Below, in pieces: positions 1 through 8,634 of a DNA stretch of 22,142 bases (position 1 is the stretch's first letter; the number at the start of each line of letters is the position of its first letter). The stretch lies in the IMG/VR virus record IMGVR_UViG_3300020160_002621, positions 1-22,142 of that record; one strand, given 5' to 3'. The notes below the pieces were generated by a model that was given only the letters and a program-made list of their open reading frames with translations, had not been told where the DNA came from and did not search any database. Source of the DNA: a virus. The translations under genes and the position numbers were made by a program.

Positions 1-95
1 AATTCATAACGAGTGTTTGTTTTCTGAAATTCATCGTCCCCGAATAAGCTTCTGATGTGGGGCAATTTTGTTATTAAACGATCTGTAGGATTCAT
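1..95 (-). CDS. Partial hypothetical protein (N-terminal 31 residues)
   Basis: An ATG at 95-93 on the minus strand opens a frame that stays open to the window edge (31 codons, beginning MNPTDRLITKL). It starts 25 bases after the stop of the 922-residue LamG protein, in the same direction, so it is probably the next gene of the fibre and tail transcription unit. No Shine-Dalgarno sequence is visible. The fragment is too short to assign a family. From context it is likely a virion or baseplate protein, but that is inference. Confidence 0.55.
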   Translation of the reverse strand, partial: MNPTDRLITKLPHIRSLFGDDEFQKTNTRYE

Positions 96-120
96 AAAAT
101 TACTTATGTCTTTGATAATT

Positions 121-2889
121 TTAATCAAATATTACTTTGTTTAATTGCGTATTTGCAGGCACAAAAGAAGAAATATTGTCATTTATATAATTTTCAACAA
201 GATTCTGTAATGCAGAATCATTTGAGAAGTTCTTTATTCGAATATTAAAATAATTAGACTTAAATCCTTTGTAGCGATTTAAGTGAAATGTATCTATTTC
301 TTCAATCATTGTTATTTCTGGTGTGTTTATATAAAAAGAAATAGGTTGCCATTTATCATAACGACTGTTGAGATAAAGATTAAGAATTTGGAAATCATTT
401 AAAACTTTTTTATAAATTCTTACTTCATCAACTTCTCCAATAAAATATCCATTTTTTACAATAGCTTTTTCGATATTCTTTGCACCAAGTTTTCCAGTAA
501 TACCACCAATAATAAAAGGTGATGAGCGATATTGATAATCAATTTTATAATTTTTATTAAAGGTTTCTGTTTGAACAAGTCTTCCGTTTAAGTAAAACTT
601 AGCGGTTGTAGAATCTTTAGCGTTTTCTATTGTAAATGCTAAATGATTCCAACCTCTTGCTGATTTTGCAGGATAATCCATTCTGAGAAGCTTACGATCA
701 TTTCCGCATATAAGTTCTGCTCTTACTGAAAATGCTGGATTTTTAGGAGTAATTGGATCAGAGTTTACTCTTTCATATTTTCTCTTAGAATCAAATCCGC
801 TAAAATCTCCAGTTACATTTAAGTCGAAATCTTGACATAAACGCCCAGTGAAAAGATTTATTAGATTAATACGTTTAACTATATTCGCATCTGAATCTAA
901 AACTATAATTTGTTTTCCTTTATTAAAGATTATCCAAAGCTGAATTACTTCTTTATTGTTAGAATAATTTTTAACAAAGCTCATTTCACCGTCTGTGTTT
1001 GTAAACGAAAGAGAAAGTGTTTTTCTCATTAACAAAGTGCCTTTACTATCAGTTTTAATAATTTGATCTTTGAATAAAATCCATACGTTATCATAAAGAT
1101 CAAGCTTTAATGCTTGTGGTTTGTCTGTTAAGTGTAATACGCGATTATTGTTAATGTAAAGTGTAGGACCAACCATTTTAACAGGTTCATTAAGGCTATT
1201 AAATGTTAAAAATTCAGCAGAATCTACAACCACATTATTATTAAGATCTAATTCAAAAATATCTTGATAAGAAGGAATAACCCCACTTGATATATATTCG
1301 CCAAAAGAATTTATAGAAGAAATAGTTTTAGATGTGTTGTCTAAGAAATAAATGTTATTATTAGAGTCACAATCTATTTTTGTGATATTTGAATTACTTG
1401 GTAATGAAACGGTTTTAACTGCTAAATCATCATTTTCTATTTTATAAAGGTTATGATTATATGAATCGTATAACCAGCGATTACCAAATAAATCTGTTTT
1501 AACATAATCTATTGCTAATCCTGATAATCCTAAATCATCTTTAAGATCTTTTTCAAATACTTTATAGCCTTTATAATTTAATGCATAAAGATTATGCGAA
1601 CTAGTAGGAATAGAAATTAAATTGTTTGTTGTTCCAGTGTTGTAGAAAATTCCATAACCACTTTCGTTATAAAAATCTCCAAAAAACTGAGAATCGTTAT
1701 TATTGCTCCAGTCATTTGCATATGCCCATAAACCAACTGAAATGTCATTTTCAATAAACATCTGGTCTTCTGGCGGAATATGAGCATGAATGCCGCCATT
1801 AAGAATTAATGAATCAGAAGATTTAGGATAATCACCTACAACATATCCTGAAATTCCATTAACTTCTGATGAGAAATTTTTATCCCAATTTTTGAAATAT
1901 ATTTGTAAATCTGATGAGAAACTATTAACAAAAGTTTCGTTTCTATTAGGTCCATATCTTAAATAAGTTAATTTTTCTTTTTCAGAAAATATTTTATTTG
2001 ATGGAATGTCAGAGATGTATGAAAAACTAGAAGAAAGTGTATTTTTCTGAGATATAAACGCATTTCCTTGAGTTACAGTGTTTGGATCGTACCAACGTTC
2101 TGCCCATATTTTATTTGATGATGGTTCAACTGTTTGTGAAGAAAGCCATAAGCAAAGTAGTGTTCCGTTATTAAATGAGTTTACATTTTCTGGACCATTA
2201 TTATTATAAGAGCCGTATTCGCTTTGTTCAAAAAATATTACATCAGAATTTAATGGACAATCGCCACCAACAGCACCGTTATCAATAAAATCTGCATCGT
2301 TAATATAGCAAGAATTTATATTATATGAATTGAAAATAAGTGAATATTTATCAGGTTCTAAAACAAAAGGTATTTTATCAATTTTAAATTGTAAAAAAAG
2401 TGAATCTCCTACATCATATATTTTCTCATATTCTCTATAGTTTTCTGTATCAGAATAAAGATCATTATTAATAGAATATTTTGTTTTTAGCGGAAGAATA
2501 TTAAAATTTAAATCATTATCTACAATTCCTAAAAATTGAGTTTGATTATATGCTGTTGTGCTTTGTGAGAAATTATTTTTTATCCAATCATATTTTGTTA
2601 AAAATTCTTTCATATCATATCCACATGAAATTGAAGAAAATTGTGTTAATGAATCGAAATAAGATGAAAGATTTGAAAAGTCTGTTAAAAATGTGAAATA
2701 TGTATCAGAAAATTTAATATCTTTAAAAAATTTACTAAATTGTAAAAACCTTAAATCTAATTCACTTGTAAATAAACTTGATACAGAAATATTCAAATTT
2801 CTACTAGAATTTATAAAGTTCCAATCTTCTGAATTATAAACAGACGAAAAAGGATATAGACTAGATAATGCTGATAATGTAACGGACAT
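121..2889 (-). CDS. Large virion adhesin: LamG-like domain interrupted by a beta-propeller
   Basis: This 922-residue protein is probably a tail or baseplate adhesin. Residues 1-340 match no family I recognise and are rich in Ser, Asn, Phe and Tyr. Residues about 355-410 look like the first half of a LamG (concanavalin-type lectin) domain, with HAHIPPEDQMF followed by GLWAYANDWS. Residues about 430-690 carry blade-like segments of the NHL/SMP-30 propeller style (DLFGNRWLYDS, DSNNNIYFLDN, DLYDNVWILFKD). The LamG half then resumes: GWNHLAFTIE, FYLNGRLVQ and GEVDEVRIYKK (about 745-825). The last 80 residues (ending PANTQLNKVIFD) resemble short C-terminal arms of phage baseplate and tail proteins, perhaps an anchor. 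An exact TATAAATA lies 7 bases before the ATG. Virion location is inferred from neighbours. Confidence 0.7.
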   Translation of the reverse strand: MSVTLSALSSLYPFSSVYNSEDWNFINSSRNLNISVSSLFTSELDLRFLQFSKFFKDIKFSDTYFTFLTDFSNLSSYFDSLTQFSSISCGYDMKEFLTKYDWIKNNFSQSTTAYNQTQFLGIVDNDLNFNILPLKTKYSINNDLYSDTENYREYEKIYDVGDSLFLQFKIDKIPFVLEPDKYSLIFNSYNINSCYINDADFIDNGAVGGDCPLNSDVIFFEQSEYGSYNNNGPENVNSFNNGTLLCLWLSSQTVEPSSNKIWAERWYDPNTVTQGNAFISQKNTLSSSFSYISDIPSNKIFSEKEKLTYLRYGPNRNETFVNSFSSDLQIYFKNWDKNFSSEVNGISGYVVGDYPKSSDSLILNGGIHAHIPPEDQMFIENDISVGLWAYANDWSNNNDSQFFGDFYNESGYGIFYNTGTTNNLISIPTSSHNLYALNYKGYKVFEKDLKDDLGLSGLAIDYVKTDLFGNRWLYDSYNHNLYKIENDDLAVKTVSLPSNSNITKIDCDSNNNIYFLDNTSKTISSINSFGEYISSGVIPSYQDIFELDLNNNVVVDSAEFLTFNSLNEPVKMVGPTLYINNNRVLHLTDKPQALKLDLYDNVWILFKDQIIKTDSKGTLLMRKTLSLSFTNTDGEMSFVKNYSNNKEVIQLWIIFNKGKQIIVLDSDANIVKRINLINLFTGRLCQDFDLNVTGDFSGFDSKRKYERVNSDPITPKNPAFSVRAELICGNDRKLLRMDYPAKSARGWNHLAFTIENAKDSTTAKFYLNGRLVQTETFNKNYKIDYQYRSSPFIIGGITGKLGAKNIEKAIVKNGYFIGEVDEVRIYKKVLNDFQILNLYLNSRYDKWQPISFYINTPEITMIEEIDTFHLNRYKGFKSNYFNIRIKNFSNDSALQNLVENYINDNISSFVPANTQLNKVIFD

Positions 2890-2895
2890 TAACAG

Positions 2896-2903
2896 TATTT
2901 ATA
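2896..2903 (-). promoter_or_regulatory. T4-type late promoter element before the LamG protein
   Basis: An exact TATAAATA on the minus strand lies in the 49-base gap between the methyltransferase stop and the LamG-protein ATG at 2889. If the element spans about -13 to -6, as in T4 late promoters, transcription would start near 2890, one base ahead of the ATG. Confidence 0.6.
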
Positions 2904-2938
2904 AACTAATCAACTCAATTAAACTAATTAATTTATGG

Positions 2939-3661
2939 TTAAGTTAGAGGTGTTATTTTAGATGCTATAACACATAATCTTTTTTTAGATATTGATTTAA
3001 ATAATACTTTGAAGTATTTGAAGCCCAAAGCTTTAAGCATATAAATTAGGATACGATCATCATTTGGTTTCCACGAAACGCCTTCAATGCCTGTTAAACC
3101 ATGTTCAAGTTCTTTACTTTCAGTATTAAATACTAAGCATGGTTTATCACTTTGCACACTAGGTTCATACATTGTATTAACTGTGATTACATCTGTTGTT
3201 AAATTAGCTACTTTGGCTAGATCTGCAAATGGGAATGCAAGATGGTAAAAAATACCATTGAAAAAAGTAATATCAAACGGTTGTAATGTATCTAAAATTT
3301 TGAAATCTGCAACTTCAAATGTGAGATTATCAGTATTGTAAAGGTTAATGTTTTGTTTGAGCCAATTTGCTTGATTGATCCACATGTCTCTTATATCAAA
3401 ACCAAAACCACTTTTGATGCCTAATTTTTGACATTCAAACAAATGCCCACCTGCATTACATGCAACGTCCAGCACAGTTTTATCTTTAATGGATTCGCCA
3501 AAAATCCTAGTTAGTGGTGCAGTGATATATTTCTGATTACTAAATCCACTATCAGGACTTAAAAAATAAGGTTGAGTTAAATCACTTGTTCTTAAAGTTT
3601 CGGTAATTTGGACATCATGATGCCATTTACCCATCAATTGTTCGTTATATGTTGGTTCCAT
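2939..3661 (-). CDS. Class I SAM-dependent methyltransferase
   Basis: This 240-residue protein has a Rossmann-type methyltransferase core. Motif I is VLDVACNAGG (residues 63-72), with an acidic residue ending the second strand (GFDI, D89) and a motif IV-like FDITFFNGIFYHL at about 129-141. The last resembles the Methyltransf_9/CmoB-like group, in which xxGxxYHL is typical. The start overlaps the last 17 bases of the upstream sulfotransferase, suggesting translational coupling. It is the third gene of a glycosyltransferase-sulfotransferase-methyltransferase run. A likely role is O-methylation of a glycan on a virion protein or at the cell surface. The substrate cannot be read from the sequence, and a tRNA or small-molecule substrate remains possible. 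Confidence 0.8.
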   Translation of the reverse strand: MEPTYNEQLMGKWHHDVQITETLRTSDLTQPYFLSPDSGFSNQKYITAPLTRIFGESIKDKTVLDVACNAGGHLFECQKLGIKSGFGFDIRDMWINQANWLKQNINLYNTDNLTFEVADFKILDTLQPFDITFFNGIFYHLAFPFADLAKVANLTTDVITVNTMYEPSVQSDKPCLVFNTESKELEHGLTGIEGVSWKPNDDRILIYMLKALGFKYFKVLFKSISKKRLCVIASKITPLT

Positions 3662-4274
3662 AATTAAATCTTGTAAATATTTCCTTTTCGGTTTTGTATA
3701 TAATATCCTTAGTGGATTGACTTATATTTTTTCTATCATAAACTTGTGCATTGATATGTGATGGTGGCATTAATATTTTCCCAGTTGCAAGATCCTTTAA
3801 GCGTTCAGCATTGTATGGTTCATTAATTTCATCAAGTATAGTTTGTAAATCTCTATATAAATGCTCTGATTTACCAACTTTAGTAACTTTATTAGTGGTT
3901 GGAAAATTAGCATCTTCGCCCATATACCTTTTTACTGTTATTGTAAATTTACCAAGCCAATCTTGTCCATAATCATTAATCCACTCGTCAAATGATTTAG
4001 TTTTAAGTTCCATATCATCAAATCTAGAATTTGTTTGTGTTTTATTCCAATAATACCATGAATGCCACCAAGTAATCGGGTTACGAATAAATGTGACATT
4101 AATTTTATTGTCTTCTGGCATTTGCGATGCAAATAAATGACCGTGATGAGGTGTTGTAAAAACCTGATTTTTATCTTTAATACACCCGATATTCCATAAT
4201 ATAGACTGAATCGCTGTACCTCCACATTTAGGTATATGAATAAACTTACTGTTTTGTAAAATCACATTAGACAT
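3645..4274 (-). CDS. PAPS-dependent sulfotransferase (Sulfotransfer_2-like)
   Basis: This 209-residue protein begins with the classic 5'-phosphosulfate-binding loop, FIHIPKCGGTAI (residues about 11-22), which binds the sulfate donor PAPS in carbohydrate sulfotransferases. The 3'-phosphate-binding motif follows as FIRNPITWWHSWY (62-74), with the expected Arg and Ser. The length is short but complete for phage and bacterial members. It lies 1 base after the GT8 gene stop and overlaps the methyltransferase start by 17 bases, so all three probably act on the same product. The family transfers sulfate to sugar hydroxyls or amines; here the acceptor is inferred to be the glycan built by the neighbouring GT8 enzyme. 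Confidence 0.82.
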   Translation of the reverse strand: MSNVILQNSKFIHIPKCGGTAIQSILWNIGCIKDKNQVFTTPHHGHLFASQMPEDNKINVTFIRNPITWWHSWYYWNKTQTNSRFDDMELKTKSFDEWINDYGQDWLGKFTITVKRYMGEDANFPTTNKVTKVGKSEHLYRDLQTILDEINEPYNAERLKDLATGKILMPPSHINAQVYDRKNISQSTKDIIYKTEKEIFTRFNYGTNI

Positions 4275-4275
4275 A

Positions 4276-5511
4276 TTATATATTATTTACTATCATATAG
4301 TTATCAATGTGTTCAAGTTTAACTTTTGCGTTTAATGCAGGTCCAATAAAGTGAAGTATCATTTCATTTGTATTTGGTGGCTCCATGTTGCCAAATCGCA
4401 CAATTCCATTTTCTGTATTACGTAAATTGCCAGTTGGTATGAGTTTCACCTTTTTATCAAAGACAATTGAGTTGGTAAGATTATTTACACAAAAATAGTA
4501 GTTCATAAATGATTGCTCAAAGAAATATTCACCAGGCCAATTCTGTATAAACCAATTTACATTTTCAAAATGTAATTTCATTTTTGAAGAATTTTTGAAT
4601 AAAAATTGACCTGCATTGAATGGCATCTGTTTGTTATCTGTCACAACAACATAGTCAGCATCGCTTATCATTGCAAACCCGTGATAGAAACTTGTTTTAT
4701 GCGATGCTAATGTGAGATTTTTGTTATATGCAGTGTAAAGTTTGTTGTATTGTATGTTTAAATTAAAGATTTCTGAGATGTCCTTTGTTACAATCGTATC
4801 AGCATCCAAATACAATATTTTCTCATAGTCATTTATTTTTTCATAATTAAATATAGTTGTTTTAACTTTTGATGCATCTACACCATCAATTGGAGTAGGT
4901 ACTAGTTTGTAAGATATTAATCTATTGTTTGCACCTAATGTTGTTACAATTTTTTGTTTTGTAGAAGCATCTGTAAATACCAAAATATCAAAGTTTGTAG
5001 CATCGCCTAGAGAATTAATTGATTTGACTAATAGGTTAACATAATCAATATCACCAAACACAACATAATATAGTAAATTTTTACCAGTACGAATATTTCT
5101 ACTAGTAGTCATATTTTTAACAGTTAAAGCTTTTGTTTTAACTTCATCTAATAACTGCCATTTTACCTCTTCGGTATCTTCGTATGGAGTATTGGTATTT
5201 TTACGCATCAATGTAGTTGGATTATACTGAATCCCTGATAATCCTTCGATTCGTGTTGATACATATCTACGTAAATCCTCTGCATTAACAGCTTTGTTTT
5301 TACTAATAGATACACTACTAATTTCACCTGTAACTGTTTTAATATTGAATATTAAATTGGATGCTTGTTGAAATACGTCATCATGTAATCCAACTGCACC
5401 AAAAATTAGTGTCTCTGATGCAAGAGGTATAGAATAATTGTTGATATTCATAGTCACAGTCTGAATGCTTGACAAATTATTTGTTATTAAAGTTGGAAGT
5501 AAGATTTTCAT
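4276..5511 (-). CDS. GT8-family glycosyltransferase with an extra N-terminal domain
   Basis: This 411-residue protein ends in a glycosyltransferase family 8 domain from about residue 147. It begins YYVVFGDIDYV, carries the metal-binding DxD motif in KILYLDADTIV (DAD at 226-228), the acceptor-site FNAGQFLFK and the late motif HFIGPALNAK. GT8 enzymes use nucleotide-sugar donors and Mn2+ with retention of configuration. Residues 1-140 are a beta-rich region I do not recognise. The frame is open further upstream to 5583, but the ATG at 5511 was chosen: it begins 1 base after the stop of the 443-residue gene, and the extension would overlap that gene by 71 bases. It heads the three-gene cassette that continues with the sulfotransferase and methyltransferase. 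Confidence 0.83.
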   Translation of the reverse strand: MKILLPTLITNNLSSIQTVTMNINNYSIPLASETLIFGAVGLHDDVFQQASNLIFNIKTVTGEISSVSISKNKAVNAEDLRRYVSTRIEGLSGIQYNPTTLMRKNTNTPYEDTEEVKWQLLDEVKTKALTVKNMTTSRNIRTGKNLLYYVVFGDIDYVNLLVKSINSLGDATNFDILVFTDASTKQKIVTTLGANNRLISYKLVPTPIDGVDASKVKTTIFNYEKINDYEKILYLDADTIVTKDISEIFNLNIQYNKLYTAYNKNLTLASHKTSFYHGFAMISDADYVVVTDNKQMPFNAGQFLFKNSSKMKLHFENVNWFIQNWPGEYFFEQSFMNYYFCVNNLTNSIVFDKKVKLIPTGNLRNTENGIVRFGNMEPPNTNEMILHFIGPALNAKVKLEHIDNYMIVNNI

Positions 5512-5512
5512 A

Positions 5513-6844
5513 TTATGTTGGACAGCTATATACAGTATCAACAGTACCGCTACCATTAGTGGTAATATATGTGTTATAACCATATCGGAATAATGTAGCG
5601 TTTACAATTTCATTTGATAATCCTATATCCGAGTAAAGAACAGCACTACTAGATTGTAATCCTTCATTAGATATTTCAGAAGATGGTGTATATAAAGTAT
5701 TATCATTAGTACTTCCGCAACCACTTGTAGTATAAGGTATTGAATATATACAACTTTCAGCACTTTGAATTTCACCACTAGATAGAATATATACCATTCC
5801 TGTATACACTATTTGACCTACAGTAGCGGCTGTGGTGAGTTGATTATCAATGTATAAAGTTACACCAACTTGTAGAGTTGCATCCGCATATGCGGTATAA
5901 TATGATGTATTTCCTCCACCATCTCTTGCGTTATTACAAGTATCATATGTAGTCCATTCTCTACTACATACTCCTTCAGATGATGACACTATACCTTCAG
6001 ATGATGCGGTGTAAAGATTATTATTATAAACAAAAGAACCAACATAGTATGTACCCAAGTTAGCATCCGTATATAAAGTTATACCAGGTTCAAGGGTACC
6101 TGACTCACTCCATACTGTATTGAAATTAGAACCAGCACAGTCGTCATAAATTATAAACGATGAAGGACAATCACCTGAATAATCTACAACACCACTAGTA
6201 GCAGTGTATATGGTACTGCCATATATAAATGAACCAGAATAAGGGGTAGATAAATTATCATCAATGTATAATGTCATACCAACCTCAAATGTAGTTGATT
6301 CACTATAAACGGTATCTGATGTGGTTTGAGCACAATCATTGTAAATTGTATACGCTGTAGGACATACGGCTGGACCACTGCTTGGAGCTAAAATTTCACC
6401 ACCACCATTTGTTCGGAATCTACTATTATTGTATATAAACAATGCTACATTAGTTAACAAGCTTGTTAACTCAGGATCTGTATATAAAAGTGTACCAATT
6501 TCTGGAACAGAATCATATAATGTGTATACTGTTGAAGGATTAGCGTTGTCGCAGTCGTCATATATAGTAAATGAATTGTAACAAAATAAAGCAGTAGTAA
6601 TATCACCATTACTATCAGTACTATACGTTTTATTATTATATATAAATGAGGTTTCTACTAATCGTGTAGTTAATTCAGGATCGGAGAATATCGTTCTTCC
6701 AATTATTATTGTAAGTCCATATTCAGTATATACATCATATGGGCTACTACCAGCGCAATCTGTAGTTACAGTATAAGAACTGTATATGGGTGGAGTACCA
6801 CCCCCTATGGAACTAGCTATTATACCTAAAACTACAGGAATCAT
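5513..6844 (-). CDS. Six-repeat cysteine-pair virion protein (putative adhesin)
   Basis: This 443-residue protein is made of six degenerate repeats of about 65-70 residues. Each opens with a pattern like YTIYDDC and holds a VYxE, a GxTLYxDxxL and an FIYNNxxY segment before a closing Cys. Cysteines come in regular pairs (C30/C88, C98/C161, C171/C226, C236/C293, C303/C365, C376/C441), suggesting one disulfide or metal pair per repeat. A short hydrophobic N-terminus (PVVLGIIASSIGGG) is present but is not a convincing signal peptide. No family name can be given. Its place among fibre genes and the beta-repeat style suggest an extended fibre or receptor-binding protein. It sits 1 base from the preceding gene and 1 base from the GT8 gene. 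Confidence 0.72.
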   Translation of the reverse strand: MIPVVLGIIASSIGGGTPPIYSSYTVTTDCAGSSPYDVYTEYGLTIIIGRTIFSDPELTTRLVETSFIYNNKTYSTDSNGDITTALFCYNSFTIYDDCDNANPSTVYTLYDSVPEIGTLLYTDPELTSLLTNVALFIYNNSRFRTNGGGEILAPSSGPAVCPTAYTIYNDCAQTTSDTVYSESTTFEVGMTLYIDDNLSTPYSGSFIYGSTIYTATSGVVDYSGDCPSSFIIYDDCAGSNFNTVWSESGTLEPGITLYTDANLGTYYVGSFVYNNNLYTASSEGIVSSSEGVCSREWTTYDTCNNARDGGGNTSYYTAYADATLQVGVTLYIDNQLTTAATVGQIVYTGMVYILSSGEIQSAESCIYSIPYTTSGCGSTNDNTLYTPSSEISNEGLQSSSAVLYSDIGLSNEIVNATLFRYGYNTYITTNGSGTVDTVYSCPT

Positions 6845-6845
6845 G

Positions 6846-7382
6846 TTATTTTAAATTGCCGATTAGATACCAAGTATCGGTACCTGTCTTAATTAGTGTA
6901 CCTGCTGCATAATTACCAGCAAGTGATAGGGAAGCATTGAAACTATTAATAGTTACACCAGCACCAGATGATAAAATTGTGTAATTACTTGCAGTTTTAT
7001 TACCCTGAACAAAAGTTAGTTGTGTACCAGTTGGAAATGCAACTGTATTGTTGTTTGGAACACCGTAATATGTATTATTATTAAATGTATCAATAATGGT
7101 TCTGGATGCATCTACAAGATTAAATCTGTAATTTGCAACTGCTGTACTTGTAACAGTTGAAATAAAAGTTGCTGCACTAACTGTTCCAGTAAATACTGAC
7201 CATTTACCGCTGTTTGATTGCATGGTAGTATAAACTCCAAGACTTTTTTCAAAATTTAAAGTGTTTATTCTTGAAAATCCAGATGAACCAGATAATGAAT
7301 TATCTAATCTTAAAAGTAATTGAGTACCACTACTTGCTGAAGCACTGGTTTGTAAATTAGAAAAATTGAAAATATCTGCCAT
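6846..7382 (-). CDS. Hypothetical fibre-associated protein, 178 residues
   Basis: This protein has low-complexity, Ser/Thr/Asn/Gly-rich composition without long helices, typical of beta-structured fibre parts. The middle (LLLRLDNSLSGSSGF, then FRINTLNFEKSLGVYTT region, about 22-55) and the C-terminus (GTLIKTGTDTWYLIGNLK) resemble the tip modules common in phage fibres, whose last strand often reads DTWYLxGxL. No specific family is claimed. It starts 12 bases after the stop of the 259-residue gene and is followed 1 base later by the 443-residue gene. Virion location is inferred from context. Confidence 0.6.
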   Translation of the reverse strand: MADIFNFSNLQTSASASSGTQLLLRLDNSLSGSSGFSRINTLNFEKSLGVYTTMQSNSGKWSVFTGTVSAATFISTVTSTAVANYRFNLVDASRTIIDTFNNNTYYGVPNNNTVAFPTGTQLTFVQGNKTASNYTILSSGAGVTINSFNASLSLAGNYAAGTLIKTGTDTWYLIGNLK

Positions 7383-7394
7383 ATTATTACTTAC

Positions 7395-8174
7395 TTACTG
7401 ATCTAAACCTAAAACTTGTATATCATCTAAACCTAATAGAGTAATTGAATCATCTAATGATAAACCACCTAATACTTCTGGAAAATAAGAATTTGTCGAA
7501 TTTCTAATAATAGACCCATAATAATCTCCTAATTTATATGTTAGTGTATTTTCTTCAACATTTAAAAATTGTAAATTATAAGAATCTGAATATTTTATTA
7601 GTTCATATTTTTGAAGTTCACAAAGATCACTATTTATTTTTAAAGAAATAGAATTTATATAATTATAACTTCCGTCATTTGTCTGAAATACAATATATAA
7701 TTTATTATCTTTTAAGTTACAAATAGGTAAATTATCATTTTTAAAAGTATAATTATTAAAAGAATTGAAATTATCTATATCACTTTGTTTTGGAAAAATA
7801 CTTTCAACTGAATGTTTGTTTATATCATATAGATAAATTATCGGAATAGTGTTTCCGTTAATCATCTTTTTTAAACCAACTATTAAAACTTGTTTTTTAC
7901 CTTCTATTAAAATACTTTTTATAAAACAATTTCCTTTAGAATAAAAAGGAGTTGATTCTTCTGAGTCACCAAAATTTACTGTTATTCCGCTTTTTAATTG
8001 ATTTATAACTCCTGAACTATAGTCAAAACCTAGTTTTTCAATCAAAAGAACGTTATTATATTCTAAATTATTTTTTATTTTTAAATTAAAAAAGTAAGAA
8101 TCGTAAAAAACCTCTAAATCTTGAATACCCTGATTAGAGTATTGTTGTGTTAAGATTTGTGCTAAGGTATTCAT
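7395..8174 (-). CDS. Hypothetical virion protein with shared LxLD C-terminal tail
   Basis: I do not recognise the main body of this 259-residue protein, which alternates beta-type segments (QVLIVGLKKM, IPIIYLYDINKH, NKLYIVFQTNDGS), as in a propeller-like or beta-sandwich fold. Its last 24 residues contain three LxLD units (LSLD, LGLD, LGLD) and align without gaps, 15 of 24 identical, with the C-terminal tail of the gp15-like protein at 19548-20717. No other protein here has it, which suggests a docking or assembly tag. Upstream, AGTAAATA (8181-8188, minus) sits in the late-promoter position but differs from the consensus at two places, so I do not list it as a promoter. Confidence 0.6.
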   Translation of the reverse strand: MNTLAQILTQQYSNQGIQDLEVFYDSYFFNLKIKNNLEYNNVLLIEKLGFDYSSGVINQLKSGITVNFGDSEESTPFYSKGNCFIKSILIEGKKQVLIVGLKKMINGNTIPIIYLYDINKHSVESIFPKQSDIDNFNSFNNYTFKNDNLPICNLKDNKLYIVFQTNDGSYNYINSISLKINSDLCELQKYELIKYSDSYNLQFLNVEENTLTYKLGDYYGSIIRNSTNSYFPEVLGGLSLDDSITLLGLDDIQVLGLDQ

Positions 8175-8205
8175 TATAGATATTTACTTTATAAAATATT
8201 TAAAT

Positions 8206-8628
8206 TTATGATCTTAAAGAATAGCAATACATTCCGTAGTCTACCATGATTTCTAAAAATCTTTCTACAGTCAATGTACGGAAATTCTTAGTATGATCCC
8301 AAATTATTAATTGACTAGTTGGTGTGAATTTGTTTTGTGATAATGCCAGAGTAGATAAAGTAACAAGTTTCATAAACTCTTCTTCATCAGTTTTACCTGC
8401 TGCGAGTTTATAATTTTCTGGTTGCACATCAAACAATGGAGTGTCTGGACTTGCAGTTTCGAAGTATGAGATTGCAATCTCTTCTGAATCTGCCCATATC
8501 CACCCATCTACAGGATATGTATATGAATCTTTATTTTGAGCTACTAACACATAGCTTGGTGCCTCTACGATGTTTGGAGCATAGAGAATTTCTGTATCTT
8601 CTTTTTTATAAAATCCTTGGTTGTTCAT
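8206..8628 (-). CDS. Hypothetical protein, 140 residues (possible fibre accessory)
   Basis: This is a compact, mostly soluble protein with mixed alpha/beta composition (GWIWADSEEIAISYFE at about 42-57, and FRTLTVERFLEIMVDYGMYCY near the end), unlike the repetitive fibre proteins around it. Size, composition and position between two fibre genes are like small tail-fibre assembly chaperones or accessory proteins, but no family motif was recognised. The ATG at 8628 lies 6 bases after the stop of the 840-residue protein. A weak AGGAT sits 11-13 bases upstream inside the previous gene's end. Confidence 0.6.
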   Translation of the reverse strand: MNNQGFYKKEDTEILYAPNIVEAPSYVLVAQNKDSYTYPVDGWIWADSEEIAISYFETASPDTPLFDVQPENYKLAAGKTDEEEFMKLVTLSTLALSQNKFTPTSQLIIWDHTKNFRTLTVERFLEIMVDYGMYCYSLRS

Positions 8629-8634
8629 AATAAA

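Noticed and set aside
3751-4225. Frames on both strands inside the sulfotransferase gene
   Set aside because: They are out of frame with a gene carrying clear PAPS-binding motifs and show no recognisable protein features.
5512-5583. N-terminal extension of the GT8 frame to 5583
   Set aside because: It overlaps the 443-residue gene by 71 bases, and the ATG at 5511 sits 1 base after that gene's stop, matching the spacing of neighbouring genes.
8181-8204. Late-promoter-like motifs before the 259-residue gene (AGTAAATA at 8181-8188, TTTAAATA at 8197-8204)
   Set aside because: The one with correct spacing has two mismatches and the better match is 22 bases off, so neither is called.
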